This document shows positions 32,388 to 46,355 of a stretch of 64,000 bases of DNA, piece after piece. Each line of letters opens with the position of its first letter. The first letter of the stretch is position 1. This stretch comes from Mastigias papua (taxonomy: Eukaryota > Cnidaria > Scyphozoa > Rhizostomeae > Mastigiidae). Position numbers and translations under genes: made by a program. The DNA is taken from assembly GCA_964019165.1 (NCBI GenBank), contig OZ025283.1, forward strand, positions 5,888,501 to 5,952,500. Direction: 5' to 3'. The notes beneath the pieces were generated by a model. It was not told where the DNA came from. It was given only the letters and a program-made list of their open reading frames with translations, and did not search any database.

Positions 32388-32611
<224 letters not shown>

Positions 32612-32990
32612 AAAAAGACTGTCATCTAACTAAAATGACGAAAACAAGCAATTTTTCCTTTTTCTCAAAGCGGTAGGAAGGCCTCCCCTTCCTTATCGTT
32701 TTGAGCAGTTGAGCACTACTTTCATATAAACCATTATTTTAAAAAACATGAACACAAAATGCAGGCAGCATTTAAGGGATTCAAGACTATTTTACTTCCA
32801 AAGCTGTGAGTCCAGTCAACTCTGTGAATTGTTAATTGTTGGCTTGTTTGTAGTAGCTATGTGTATATGACGTAGTTTCGCTTTCTTTTTCTTCTTGATG
32901 CTTTGGGTGGTTCAAAGATGTTTTGAGCATTCCCACCAGGTTAAAGATATATCATGCTTGGTTAAAATTTAAATTTTGCAATTGTTGCTA

Positions 32991-33198
32991 GTATCACCTT
33001 TCGATTTGCATTCAAATGGAAGTCCATCCCCGAACTAGATGTTCTGTACCAATCCAGGTCAGTGAGATATCTGATTTTGGCCACGAATATTCAGATCCTT
33101 GTCTTTTCATATCTGTTAAGCAAAGGCTAAAAGCCCTCATTTTATTGGTAAAAGATTACATAAATGTAGATAGTATTAATAATTTTCAAAAGAATTAA
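32991..33198 (+). other. exon-like ORF, unidentified
   Basis: After a possible acceptor TTGTTGCTAG (ends 32990) a frame reads QMEVHPRTRCSVPIQVSEIS then DFGHEYSDPCLFISVKQRLK up to a possible donor TTATTG|GTAAAA near 33149. No family recognised; a different frame with donor CCAG|GTCAGT is also open. Confidence 0.25.
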
Positions 33199-33962
33199 GA
33201 CACACTGGTCATCAATTTATTTTTATAGCATATTCTATACTCAAATAATAACAGCACAGAGTAAGTTCATTTTGTAAATTACTAAGTAAAATAAATTGGT
33301 TTATGGTGTTGAGAATTATAGTGTATTACTTGTTAATTCATCCATCAAATATATTTATTTAGGTTATAGAGTATAGAATATGCTATATATATAACCAAAG
33401 TTCCTCAGCAATACTGTATTAGAAATAATAACAATTTAAACTTTCATTTGCATCATTTTCAGTTCCTATAATAATAAATTTTCATTTGGTTAGTTATTTC
33501 ATAAATTTGCTGTAAGAAATATGCTCTTTTCATGACTGGCACTATTAGATTTCCAATTCGGTATATTTGGTAGTTTCAGTTCATTTTGGTGATCATATTT
33601 GCGTTTTATACTTTGAAGAGTGCCAGATATAAAATCTTATTTAGGAAATTTATTGTTATACTTCCCTTTTCCCAAATACGCCTGCATTTGTATCAAAACT
33701 CATGCATCAAATTGCTGTGAATGCTTTCACTTGCCATAACTTCTCTTGCCCCTCAGTTAAAACTCCTCTCCATTACATCCCCTTCAAAATCTGAATTATG
33801 TTAAAAATAAGTTGCCTTGATGGAAAACATAAATTTTGTGCTAATAATAACATTCATAGGTACTCAACATATCAAATCAAAATCAAGTTCAAACATCTAT
33901 GTGCTGCAGACGAACATTCTGGGAGAATCTCTCTGTAGCATTAATGCAGAAGTCAATTATGA

Positions 33963-34187
33963 TACGTGTACTTTCTTTGGGTCACGATGGACCTGAAGAC
34001 GGAGATTAAGTGTGTATTAAGCACAAGCAATGTAGGAGTCTTGTCCTCAAGCAACAAGCTGTTTTTGTTCATACAAAAGATATTGACCCTTTTTGAATGC
34101 GACATTCAAGAAGAGGACGTGACCCAAGAAAGTTATTCAATTTTCATAGCTGATGAAGATTACGATAGTTTTGATGAAGAAACCTGA
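33963..34187 (+). other. possible terminal exon, unidentified
   Basis: 75 open codons ending at TGA 34187, acidic C-terminus (QESYSIFIADEDYDSFDEET), with ATTAAA 25 bases downstream that could act as a polyadenylation signal. Overlaps a second open frame upstream (SSSNIYVLQTNILGESLCSI and on to TGA near 33996), which may indicate a frameshifted pseudogene. Confidence 0.3.
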
Positions 34188-35064
34188 TGTACGCATATTT
34201 TTCCACAATTGAATTAAAAATTTTTCATATTTGAAAATTTATTGAGCCCCCTCTAAAGTGCTTGAAAACAGTAGGCTTTCGGAGGGGCTTAATAGAGAGG
34301 CTACGGTAGTTGTTTGGTGAAGTGACTTGTTGGCTTAGAACTTTGCAACTTTAGCTATATCTTACAAGCTCGTAGTACAAGCAGTTCTTCCCTCCCATCA
34401 ATGTAGTTGCTCTATATTGCATTGATTTAAAGTAAAAAATACCTGAGTTAGATGCTTGTAAGAGGTAACTAGGGTTAAAGACGTACTTTGCCTTTCAATC
34501 ATAGTAAAGACTTTTGTAGTGATCTCTCAGAACAGATGAGAAATTTTATGAATATTTTATTAAGAAATGCTATTATGAAGTCCTATAATGTATCAGGTAC
34601 AAGCAAGTTCTCTGAAAGTAGAAAGAATTTGAATATTTGTGGCAACATGCTGATCCAGTAGAATCTCCTTTAGCATTGGGGAACAGGACGACATGTCTTT
34701 AAATTCCGTTTGAAAGGAAACCCTCTGAAGCACTGTAACTCAGTCAATATGTCTAAAGATAATTGATTTGATGATCTGTATGTAAGCTCAATGTGTAGTT
34801 ATGTTATTTGTCGAGAAGTAGAGAGAATTTCGAATAGTTAGGAAAAATTATGCAAAAAGTTTTCCAAGCTGCTCTGTTAGAAATCTTGTATTAATAGAGG
34901 CTCATATTTTATTCAAGTTTAATAAATCCATTGCTGTATTTCATGTTTGGAAAAGGTTGTATATCTGAACATTTCACGGAGGTCGTAGTCAATTTTGCCA
35001 TGCTTTCTAGTCACTATTAAGACAGCCTTATAGATTGATATCAAGAGATCATATAACTTTCCAG

Positions 35065-35511
35065 GCAACTTCACAGATAGTTCAACACAGAAGAATGTGG
35101 CTGTTCAAGAGTATACAGGATTGGATGAGTGAGTGTAACTCCTGGATGGGAAATACTATTGTCACAAATAGACTACTATGGTTGAAAGCAAGTACTGTAT
35201 TTGGAAGACTGAAGTGTTTATCTACCAACAATGTGTTAAACATCCCTCGGATGGTTAGTCTCTCTTTTGAATGTGCATTCAGTGAAATCTTGCCCTTTTA
35301 GGAAAAGCATTTTTGCTTTTTGCTTTTTGCTGCTAGTGAAGCAGCCAGAACAGTCCTCTTCTTTATCTTTACAACCGAATTGAGGAAAGCAAATGAAGAG
35401 CTGCTTTCTGCATTATCAAATGATATTGATGTGTACGTTGAGCCAAACTCAGCCATAGTAATATTCCGTTTTTCAGCCAATGATAAGTATCTTTGTTTTA
35501 TCACTGTTTAG
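35065..35511 (+). other. two exon-like ORFs, unidentified
   Basis: First segment follows the acceptor AACTTTCCAG and is open to about 35250 (CGGATG|GTTAGT); a shorter exon 35065-35128 ending GATGA|GTGAGT is also possible in another frame. The second segment follows TTGCCCTTTTAG and reads SEAARTVLFFIFTTELRKAN, EELLSALSNDIDVYVEPNSA to a stop at 35511. Splicing them gives a phase-0 join over a 51-base intron. No recognisable domain. Confidence 0.25.
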
Positions 35512-36419
35512 TTATATCTGATCACTGGAGATTTGAACTGTAAAATATCTTTTACTGAATTGTAATATTTTGTATTTATATTTATTAATCTTTTTTATAG
35601 GCTAATATAAGGAACCTATGATCTGGTTAAAACTTTGCTTGAGCATTAGAAATAGTAGGATTCTGGAATGTTTATAAGTGAAATAGGAAAATATGGGGTA
35701 TACCAAATATCATCAGCATAGAAAACTGAAACTGCCATTTACGCAACCACCATTGTTATAGCAATGTTGAACTATATGTGATTACTAGATATTTGAGCTG
35801 TAAAACAAGTTTTACTGAATGTATAATTACTTTGTATCCCCAATTAGCAATTATGCTAAATGTATTAGACATAAATAAAGTTCATAATGATAACGATTGG
35901 GATGATGGTGATGATGATGGTGGTGATTATGATGATTCAGCCAGATTTCAAAGAGATTTAACCATGTATTATGAGCTAATGGTAAATTGATTAAGATACA
36001 GGAATTTTTTGTACAGATACAAGAAACTGGCAGACTAGTTTCTTTTAGCAGGAACCAGAAGACGCTCTTTCCAGACACCTCAAAACTGAGAAAGTTACTA
36101 TTCAATGAAAACTGGCCTTGACAATGATAGTCCATCATGACTCAGTTGTCTACAGTCATCAATTATTGATCAACATCATGTAAGTTTGATTCATACGTAG
36201 AGCGTATGAAATGTTAATTGAGAAGACCATGGAAGTTTTAGTTAACAAACATAAAAAAATTAGACTGGAGGCTATTGTAACTTGTGTTAGAGAAGCAAGC
36301 CATCGAAGGAAGTGGTGTAAGACATTTTAATCATCCAAATGTCCTAGCATTAAATGATCGAATATGATCCGCGTATAATTATGAATAAATCGATTTAGCG
36401 AATTCAATTTACTCTTTTT

Positions 36420-39400
36420 AGCAAACTGTTCCCTGAAAAGTCATTTCCCAAGTTATTTTCACCAGTTTTCAGACTCATTCTTTCGTAGTATTTTAATACA
36501 TTCGTTTTTGAGTTTTTTTGATGAACACAGCTTAAAAGTTAAGTACATATCAATATGAATATTCATCTTATGATATAGTATATGAGAGTTGGATACCTTG
36601 TGTGATTTTCAACGAAGCCTTGGATCAAGCTTTAAATCATAATTCATAAACTGGTTTTTGATATTGATATTTGGAGATTCTACGTCGGCAGTTTTCGTAT
36701 GTTTTAGGTTGCTGATTTATTTGTAATCTTCTGGTAATATTTTTTGGCTTAGTCTTTCGTAGCATGCTAATACATTTGGATCTAGATGTTTTGAATTTTT
36801 ATTGCATATTTTTGCTTAAAACTTCACTACATATCAATATGATTATCTTGTGTAAGGATGTATCAAAGAAATTTTCATATTTTGTATGATTTCGACAAAG
36901 TGTTTGGACCAAGCTTAACTTCATAATTCACAAACTAGTAGCTATGATACATTTTTTTGGATATTCTAAGATGACAGATTAAGTAGCTTTTGGGAGGTTT
37001 AACTTGTTTTCAACTTTGCTTAGACATGTACTTTCTTATCCTGCCAATGTTTTTAGATATATGTGTATTCGAAATTTTGAAGGAAAATTTAATTCATGGC
37101 TTCATTACTTGCTAGTTGAGTATGTTTTCTATTGGTGTTCTAAATGAAACCATCATACTCTTTATGACAGGCCTTCTCAAGTAAAATTTGCTAATCACCA
37201 CTGTGCTGCAGATTTTATTTTTTGTGTTATTGAATTGTCTTGGCATAGGTAGAGTTTTATTACATATTGATTCGAATATTTTCATATAGTGTTACCACAA
37301 CTGAGTTTTTCGTTGTTTGTATGATTTAACCATAAACTTGTTTATCAAATTTACACCATATTTCATAAACTAATTTTTATTACATTGTAGGTAAAGATTT
37401 TAGGGTAGCATATTAACTAGATCATGGCAGGTTAGCTACTTTTGTAATCTCTTGCAAATATTTGTAGGCTTGTTCTTTCATAAAATTTTAATTTATTTAA
37501 ATTTACTTGTTTTATAGAAGAAATAATTTTAATAGTTTGTTGTACGTTTAATTTGAATAGTCTATCTTGTGATTTTATAAGTGAAGTTTCATACTTTGTA
37601 CGATTTTCAATGCAGCGTTAGGATCAAACTCTACTTCATTATTCATGAAGTATTTGTTGTGAAATGCGTTTTAAAGATTCTATAGTAGCAGGTTGACCTG
37701 GTTTTGGGAGGTTAACTTTTGTTTAATTTGTGTTACACTGGTTTTAGACGTGTAACTTGTTAAAATTGTTAAAATTGCTAACTTGTTAAAATTTCTCGAT
37801 ATTTTTTCCCGAATTTTGGTATGAAGCATTGCTTTACAGCTTCATTACATAGTAGTTTTAATATTTTATCCAATGTTGTTATGAATCAAGTTTTGATTCT
37901 TGTGTGATTTCAAACAAACCTTTAGATCAGGAATTAGATCAGAATTCGTTTACTTTTTGTGACAAACTTTGTAGAGATTCTGGCGTTGCGGATTGACCAG
38001 TTTGTAGGGAGTGAATCTGGTTACTTACTTAGTTGTAGACTTTCTTTACGCTTTTATTATGTTGACATCTTAAAAATTTTCGACCTATCTATTTTCGGAT
38101 TCTTTCAGAAAAGTTTATTTTGAAAGCTCATTATATATTAATTTTAATGTTTTATCTGTTGAGTTTATATGTGAACTGACTTCCAAAAATCTCATCGTAC
38201 CATACTTTAAATCACAATTCAGAAGCTAGTTTTTATGAAATTATTTTGAGAGAATCTAGGGCACCAGCTTAGCTACTTTTTTGGAGGTTATTTGGTTTTT
38301 TGTTTCAAGTTGCTATCAACTTTTTTAAAACTTATTCTTTAGTAATATTTTGATATATTTTGATTTACTTTTTATGAATTCTAGTAGGCTACTTTTCAAA
38401 GTTCATTCCATATTAATTTGAATATTTTATCTAATGCTGCCATAACTGAATTGTTCGTTTCTTTGCATGACTTTTCAATGCACTTGTGGATAAAGTTTTC
38501 GCATGATAAATAACTGATTTTTACCACGTGTTAGCTAAAGATTATGGGGTAACATATTTATCAAATTTTGGGAGCTTGAATTGTTTTTAATATATATTTT
38601 GTAAATGCCTTACGTGTATCTAAATTTGCACTGTGTTATTTTTCGCGCACCTCTGACTGGACGTAGTTCAGTACTGCCTGAAATTTGAAGATGCAAATAT
38701 TTTGGCTTTTTAATTATTTTGAAATAAAATTTATCAGCTATTGGCCTTTGAAGGTATTCGATGATCATTTCGATGATTATTAATTCTTTCAGAAAAGTTT
38801 ATTTTGAAAGCTCATTATATATTAATTTTAGTGTTTTATCTGTTGAGTTTATATGTGAACTGACTTCCAAAAATCTCATCGTACCATACTTTAAATCACA
38901 ATTCAGAAGCTAGTTTTTATGAAATTATTTTGAGAGAATCTAGGGCACCAGCTTAGCTACTTTTTTGGAGGTTATTTGGTTTTTTGTTTCAAGTTGCTAT
39001 CAACTTTTTTAAAACTTATTCTTTAGTAATATTTTGATATATTTTGATTTACTTTTTATGAATTCTAGTAGGCTACTTTTCAAAGTTCATTCCATATTAA
39101 TTTGAATATTTTATCTAATGCTGCCATAACTGAATTGTTCGTTTCTTTGCATGACTTTTCAATGCACTTGTAGATAAAGTTTTCGCATGACAAATAACTG
39201 ATTTTTACCACGTGTTAGCTAAAGATTATGGGGTGACATATTTATCAAATTTTGGGTGCTTGAATTGTTTTTAATATATATTTTGTAAATGCCTTACGTG
39301 TATCTAAATTTGCACTGTGTTATTTTTCGCGCACCTCTGACTGGACGTAGTTCAGTACTGCCTGAAATTTGAAGATGCAAATATTTTGGCTTTTTAATTA

Positions 39401-39440
39401 TTTTGAAATAAAATTTATCAGCTATTGGCCTTTGAAGGTA
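36420..39440. repeat. old satellite of roughly 285-bp monomers
   Basis: About ten diverged monomers sharing ordered words: (T)TCATTACATATTAATTTGAA, ATTTTATC, TGATTT(C)AA, GGATCAA(G)CTT, ATAATTCATAAACTAGTTTT, GATTCTAGGGTAGCAG, TTTTGGGAGGTTAACTTG. Monomer phases start near 36531, 36823, 37096, 37252, 37540, 37831, 38119, 38399, then again inside the duplication below. Confidence 0.8.
38101..39440 (+). repeat. recent tandem duplication, period exactly 684 bp
   Basis: 38101-38756 and 38785-39440 are near-identical (about five substitutions noticed, no indel), separated by 28 bases. The duplicated block spans more than two satellite monomers, so it is a young event on top of the old array. Confidence 0.95.
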
Positions 39441-39654
39441 GGGTACAGCCAAAGATGCAGATACTTTGCTTATTTCGTTTTTAATTAAAGGATTTAATCT
39501 ATTAGTACCTAAAGGAAGAATATAACTATATGTGCAAATACTTTGCTTTTTTAATGTCTTGTGACGTAAAATATTTTCTCTATTGGCATATGAAGACATA
39601 GTATACAATTTGCGATGCAAACACACTAAGTGTACATGAATTAATTAAGCTTGA

Positions 39655-39925
39655 TCAGGCGGTGATGGTGCATAAATTTTTCAATGGGCAATGTCCACAA
39701 GTCCTTAAGCAAACGTTCACAGAAGGATCTCTGGTTTCAAAATATGAAACTAGAAGATCGGATGACCTGCAGGTACCAAGAACTAGGCTTGAAATAACGA
39801 GAAAGAGCTTTTCTTATAAAGGTGCCAAGGTGTGGAATGAGATTTCAAACAACATAAGAAATGTGGAATCTGTTGCACCTTGCAAAAGCAGGCTAAAAAC
39901 TACTTTGTAGAGCCAATAAAACATA
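39655..39925 (+). mobile_element. LINE reverse transcriptase C-terminal fragment
   Basis: 82 codons: MVHKFFNGQCPQVLKQTF, ETRRSDDLQVPRTRLEITRK, SFSYKGAKVWNEISNNIRNV. This order is the usual end of CR1/jockey-group LINE polymerases (xxTRxxxDLxxPxxRxxxxxxSFxYxGxxxWNxLPxxIR). No palm domain precedes it. Confidence 0.75.
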
Positions 39926-40119
39926 GAAGACCCCTGAAACATGACCTCCTAGAAGAACAGTGCAACTTTACTTCAATATTTTTAAAACAATTTGGGAGCT
40001 AATATAGGAAGGGGAAAATGCTGATAAATTTGACAAGTGTTCGATATTTAAACATAATCAGAACGGTTTAGTCGAGAAATCATACCTGTAACTTAAAGAT
40101 TGTTTTTGGATTCTTTTAG

Positions 40120-40290
40120 CAAATCACACGATACGCTGAGCAGAAGATTCCAGCAGCGACACAATCATATTCGCCAATACATTGTGATGGAAGAGGCGTT
40201 TGTAAAGAGGATAATGCAATTCAGTTCATGATTGCCACCATATGAATTAGTATCATGTTATTGGTGAGTCTGTCTTTTAAGTAATAAATG
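40120..40290 (+). other. possible terminal exon, unidentified
   Basis: Acceptor GGATTCTTTTAG ends at 40119. Two frames are open afterwards: one to TGA at about 40243 (QITRYAEQKIPAATQSYSPI and on), one to TGA at about 40228. AATAAA follows at about 40282. Protein identity unknown. Confidence 0.3.
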
Positions 40291-41135
40291 AGTGATTTTT
40301 AACGTTTGTTTATAGTTCATATTTTGTACTACGTTCTACATATATTGAAATACAAGCAGTTATCTACGCTGATCAAAGTTGCAGTATTCGATCAAATGCA
40401 TGAGGGAGTGACATTTTTTGCTAGGTATGGGTGTAGCCAAAGTTAAATGACTGTTAGTTCAATACCTTTATTGCTTTTTTCCAGGAAACTGCAAATGTTT
40501 TCTTGTCTGAATATGTGAAGTTGTCAAAAAATTTTAATTGCGCTGTACATTAAATGCAAAAAATTTCGCTAGTATTTGATTACGGTGATGAGAGTGGATC
40601 GAAATTTTTCTCACCGAGATTTCTCACTACCAGAATGTTATAGCACCGAAGATTTTTGAGGCTAAGAAGAATCGATTTCTTTATTTTCAATTCAAAAATT
40701 TTCATTTTTCATCACAGGATTCATGTAAAGATTAGTTAATTTACATGACAGATTAAAAAATTGTCATCCTCTTAAGATTTTGTGGAGTTTGATCATCTTA
40801 TTGGTAATCAACTACCATCTTTTACGCACCGGCATAATTATAATCTTTCTTATCATTGGCACCATCCCTGTTTCACAATTCATTATTATAGCGCCCTTTG
40901 TTTCATCGTTTGCCCCCCCACCCAATTTCTTACTAGTCCAAATCTACATTTGAAGCAGGATTTCCTGCCACATTATAGTTTTTCTCGATAATTTCTCTGA
41001 GTCACTCAAAAACTCTTCGGTTTCTGTGGAACAAGACAGACTTGAAATGAATTTGCCTTGTTAGACAATTTTTATGTTTTCATCTTTTGGAATTCAAATT
41101 CTCTGACGATATGGCTGCGTTTTTCACATTGCAGG

Positions 41136-41202
41136 AATTGACAACATTTTTCTTGATGAAATTGAACTAGAAGACCCATTCACAATTTGTAAATTAGTGT
41201 AG
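41136..41202 (+). other. possible short terminal exon, unidentified
   Basis: After acceptor TTTTTCACATTGCAG the frame reads IDNIFLDEIELEDPFTICKL V and stops at TAG near 41202. Could be an alternative 3' end of the same unknown plus-strand gene as 40120. Confidence 0.25.
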
Positions 41203-42144
41203 CTATCATTGAATGACCATACACTATATATTATAAGTATTTCTGTTTTGTTCTGTTGTTGTTAGACTAAGCCAAATTCAAGAGTTTTTCAAAAGATGTC
41301 CAGTTTAAGATGACAATGCCGAAAATTTTTTGAGCCACCGAAATTTTTATGAATTCCACCAAAATTTATCACCGAAATGATCAAAACGTCACCGAATCTT
41401 TTTCCACTGAATAATTGTCCACCGAATTTTTTTGCACTTAATTTATCACGTTGAGAATCAACTGTTGCTGGTTAAGGCAGCATTTGTAAAAATTGTATTG
41501 AGAATAAAAATGTTCTCCTTCACGAGTTCCCCGTAATCAGCTTCTATTGAAAATGAGCCGGGTTTGTAATTCAATGTCAGTAATAGCCTATACCCAGCGT
41601 AGATTCAGAACTCATGAAATGAAAACAGTTTAGCCTCATATTGACCATCAAAACTGGGTCACAGTTTAGTACAGGCTTAAGTAAAAGACCTCTGCTAAGA
41701 TTTGATATATCAGTTTCAATTTTAGATTAAAAAGAAGTGGATATCAAGATGTTCACCAAGGTCAACACTGCATACAGTCTCGAAATGGAGATAAGTCTTC
41801 ATGTCTCAATTTTTATTTGAAGTGTAGCGGTAGTTATCATTGCTGGTGTCTGATTCATACATACAGCGCAAAGAGTGTGAGAACCTCAGGCATTTAGTAC
41901 CACTGAGCAATTTTTGTTTGACGATAGTTGAATGATAAATGCTGCCAAAATGGACACCTTGGCTTAAATGACTAAAAACTTCTTACTTTTCATGCTATTT
42001 CCCAATCTGGATACAGGCAACGTTGTTCTTAGCAATCAATGTTATTACTTCTCATATGGTGATTTGACTTCGTATACTTTTTTATTCACTTTTGCTTTTC
42101 TAACGTAACTGTAGCCCAGAACTATAAGTATTTACTATACAATA

Positions 42145-42418
42145 AAAACCTATATATAAGAACTTACAATTGTGAAGTAAGCCTGTTCCTGTTTTTATGC
42201 GATGAGGTAGCTTCAGCTACCAGGATGCAGGTTCTTGACACTGGTCTTACTCGTATAGACCCTACATACTAATGTTATGTATGCTATGGTTTTGGAGCAT
42301 CCATCAAAGCGGTTGGTTGGCAAACAGGCTGAATTTATTTCTCAGTCGATAAAAATTAAAACCATTTATAAGAACCCATTTAGAATATCAAACTGAAAGA
42401 TTCTAGGTAATTAAAATA
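42145..42418 (+). repeat. dispersed repeat B, copy 1
   Basis: Shares about 270 bases with 45667-45945: TATAAGAAC, GAGCCTGTT, CAGG(A/G)TGCAGGTTCT, TTTTGGAGCA, GTTG(G)TTGGCAAACAGGCTGA, AAACCATTTATAAGA. A partial third copy is at 43838-43945. Function unknown. Confidence 0.85.
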
Positions 42419-43837
42419 GCATTATGCAATGCCAGCCTGCCTTAACAAAGAAAGGTTCTCATGTGCAAAATTTTACTGTAATTTCATATAGCATGCTTCA
42501 AGTTTCTTCATAGGAACGCTTCTTCTTAAACTGTAGAAAAGAAAGTTCTTGGACATCCCTTCAACACCCTCACAATTTCTTTTTAATATCTTCCCAATAC
42601 CTTTACAACACCTCTATGACATCCTAATTATATCAACTCTCAAGCAATGCCATGTTTCTTAAAAACCATAATGGAATTCTTCCTGATTTGCATATACTAC
42701 TCTGCCATGTTGTTTCGAAAAATTGTCTGCGTCTTCATTTACATCGATGATCTACTTTGTCAAATACTCATATCAATGTTTAAAAATTCTTCCTCCAAAT
42801 CAACCTACCTCGCTATTCCTGCTTTAATTACATTTTTTTTCGTGATGTTGCTTTCTACTATTGGTTCGTCGCCTGGTTGAGTTTTTATAAATGGATTTTA
42901 AACATGGGGCAACCTATAGCCAATGCCAATGAAAAAGTAGGCAAACTCTGTTGGATTGCAAGATTAAAGGAGTACCTCTGTAGGCACTTTTGAGGCTATA
43001 AATATCCAATGGTCTAGGTTTGTTCTAGAGCCAACTTTATCGAAGCTGGTGTGGAGGGAGTGGGTGAATTGCAATAAGCTGAACCAGAATTGCATATTCC
43101 CGATGAATTGGACCTCTAGAAGTTGCTCGAGAAGCGATTTGATTCTTTTTGCTTTGAATATTTAACTGACAGTCTCCCCCCAAAAACTGTTTGTAATTGC
43201 CAAGAACTTTTGCTTGAAAACTTTTTCATTCTGTATGAGAAATTGAAAGCTCACCTAAGTAAATTCAGATACCTTAAAGCATTGTTTGTAGGTTACCATG
43301 TTTTATTACATGATTACAAAAACCTGATTTGGAGACATTTGCATCTAAGTTAATCGCAACCTTGGTTTACAGTAAAAATAATGTATTGTGAAACAACTGT
43401 TTAGCACGTAAACACTGTTGCGCACAGCTACATCTTTCTGATTCTCAACCTTCAATGGACCAATGCACCAAAAACATATGTGTCCTTGTCAGTCAACGTC
43501 GTCCTCCCTTCTCTTCAGAAGTCTTCTGTATTTTTATTTACCTTCCTCTATATCTCCAATTCTTCCCTTTTTCAAACATCGTTTTCAACTTCAAGTGAAT
43601 TTTTTTGGATTTTATTCTTCGCATTAAATGTTAATCCATATTGCTGTTGCATTGCAATGCTTCTCCCTACACACATTGATATTGGCACAATTTTGTTTTT
43701 CAGTCACGTAAATATTCATTGATAATTTGGTTCTCTCCTCAATCTCACTTTTGCAACAAGTTCTGAAATAGTTAGCCATACCTGGAATTTAACCTTCTAT
43801 GTTATCTTTTGAGTACAAATTTTCATTGTCTACAGTA

Positions 43838-43945
43838 AATCTCTGTATATAAGAACCTAAAAACACAAGAACTTAGAAGCAGTTTTCTTTAGTTGTGCAA
43901 CTTGTGAATAAGAGCCTGTTTCAGTTTGATAAAACAATTAGGTTC
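43838..43945 (+). repeat. dispersed repeat B, partial copy
   Basis: Only the left part is present (ATCTCTGTATATAAGAACCT ... AACTTGTGAATAAGAGCCTG). Confidence 0.6.
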
Positions 43946-45666
43946 TTGTTGCAAAGTAATGAAGACTTTCAGATTCTCAGAGACGATGGAAAAATCGTTT
44001 GATGAAAAGCTACGATTGTGAATGTTGAGCACTTTGTGCAAATAAACAGTAGATAGCCTTGACGTCACTTTACTAGTGAAAATTATAAGAGCGTATCAGA
44101 ACCATTTTATACCCTGAAATCTTAAGAAAATTTAAATAACAAACTTAATCAGCCTGGCCTTCAAGATGTACCTTCTTTTTTCCGAGCATGTACTGTATAT
44201 GAAAAGTCCTGGCTCTCTTTTCCTCCAACGATTGCTATCTTTCGAAATCTCTGGGCTAGCCGTCCTTGGATAATGCACATTTTTGAGTGTTCATCTAATC
44301 ATGATAGCAATTTTAGAGTTGATAACATTATCATTATTTTATACTCTTTCTATTCATGGTCGCAACAAGTTTTTCTCTCATCAATTTTATTTTGGACGAA
44401 CTCACCCCTCCTTCCATTAGAATTCACCTCTCCTATTTTTTGTTTTCAAGTTGTAATAATGTCTCTTATAGTTGTCTCAATGTATGTAGAACTATATTCA
44501 GCACACGTTACTTTTTGGAAAACCTTTTTAGTTTTAAAAGCTCTCTAGTTTCATCAGGATTTCAGAATTCCTTGGTGAGTGTTGTTTTATTTTTCCTTGC
44601 ACAGTAGGAGGTGTTTTTCGTAATATCGGCTGTTTTGAAACTTTTCTTCCCTGTTTTCAAGGAAGTTTTTATGCCAATACTGCTGCTAAATGAGTTTGAA
44701 AAAGGACAGAAGTAATGCAGACCTCTTAGGACAATGGAGATTTGAAATTTTTAATCAACAGATTAGTAAAGATTTTAGTATTAAATTTAGATACCAATAT
44801 TCTATATATAGCCTGGATTTTTCGTAATGGTTCAGACATACGTATTTGCTATCATCAGTAGGTTTCTAAAGGCAGAGTAACAAGAGCAAAAAAGTTGGAC
44901 AGAAAATTGTCAGTGCCTTCTCCACTTCGCCCATCAGTCAAAACTATCAGCAGAGTTTTTTAACTGAACCTCTGTATGATACAAAAATGTGATATCGTGG
45001 TAGTACCATAGTGGTAATATAAGCACAGATCTATGTCAAATTATACAATGCCTGGCAAAAGTACCTGGAGCTATCAATTTTTATGAATTTCGGATCCCTG
45101 TCCTTTTTCGTAACAGTAATTAAAATGTATATCCCTCTCCTCATAAAATGTTGAGTTGACCGTTGGAGCCCCCTGCGTTGTACACATGCACCACTTCTAC
45201 CTGCGGGATCGTTTTTAGTTTCTTCAGATACAATTTTATCGGAGGAGGGGATGCTATGGCCTAAGTTAGAGCAAATGTGTCAAGACTTTTGGCAGAATTT
45301 TAGCAGTGCCTCGCATGGGGTTATTTTAGGCTGGGTTTGCTGCCTTTTCTTGAATTAGGTGGAGAGAAGTTAAAATTAGATATTAAAATCAATGGATTTG
45401 GAAAACTCGTTAGATATAAACAAATAAATTGGAAAATTTGGAGCATGCTTAGTGTTGAAGAAATTTTGTCATTAAGTGAATTTTAATAATTACTAATTAC
45501 ATTGAAACAGACATTTTGCAAAACTTTTTATTTGAAATAAGAATATAATTTTCACGACATTTTTTCACATTCATGCAATGACAAAATTTCTCCAGAAATC
45601 AATTCTTAACTGGAATTGTATGTTTTTCTCAGAATTACCTCAGGTACCTTACTTATCAACAAACAG

Positions 45667-45945
45667 TATAAACCCACATATGAGAACCTACAACTTGGAA
45701 ATGAGCCTGTTTTAATAATCTCATGCGATCAGGCAATTACAGCAATCAGGGTGCAGGTTCTGAACACTAGTTTTAACCTTGTAGTTCCTGCCTATCACAG
45801 CTATACACATAGTGTTTTTGGAGCAAGCATAGAAGGGGTTGATTGGCAAACAGGCTGAATTTATTCGTCAGTGGATAAAGAGTAAAACCATTTATAAGAG
45901 CCTAGTTATGACATCAGGCTGAAAAGGCTCTAATTAATTTAAATC
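45667..45945 (+). repeat. dispersed repeat B, copy 2
   Basis: Same family and orientation as 42145-42418. The 80-codon frame over it is not considered a gene because the other copy is not open. Confidence 0.85.
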
Positions 45946-46355
45946 AAGCATGGTGTCTCAGGCTGTAGGTTCTTATGTATGGGCTTCTGCTGTCATTCAC
46001 ACTATTGAGATCAAAATACCCCTAGATGGCAGTACTCCGTGCTTTGATAAAATTATGCCTCTACTAGGCTTCTCACTTGCCCACTTTGGATACGCAGTTA
46101 CATTTCGAAAGCAGTATTTTGATAATCCTACATAGCGCATTATATATTGACAAATTTAATCTAGAGACTACCTTTCCTTCGTTAATATTTCTCAATGTTT
46201 CGGTGAATGATTTCTAGCACAATTATCATAATCCTACTTTTAGATACACAATTCAGACTCCATTACAGCATACCAGCCTTTATACCCACATTTCTCGAGC
46301 ACCAAAGAGGGAGTGTTAGCATTTAATAGTATTCAATGACCACGGATGGCACATT

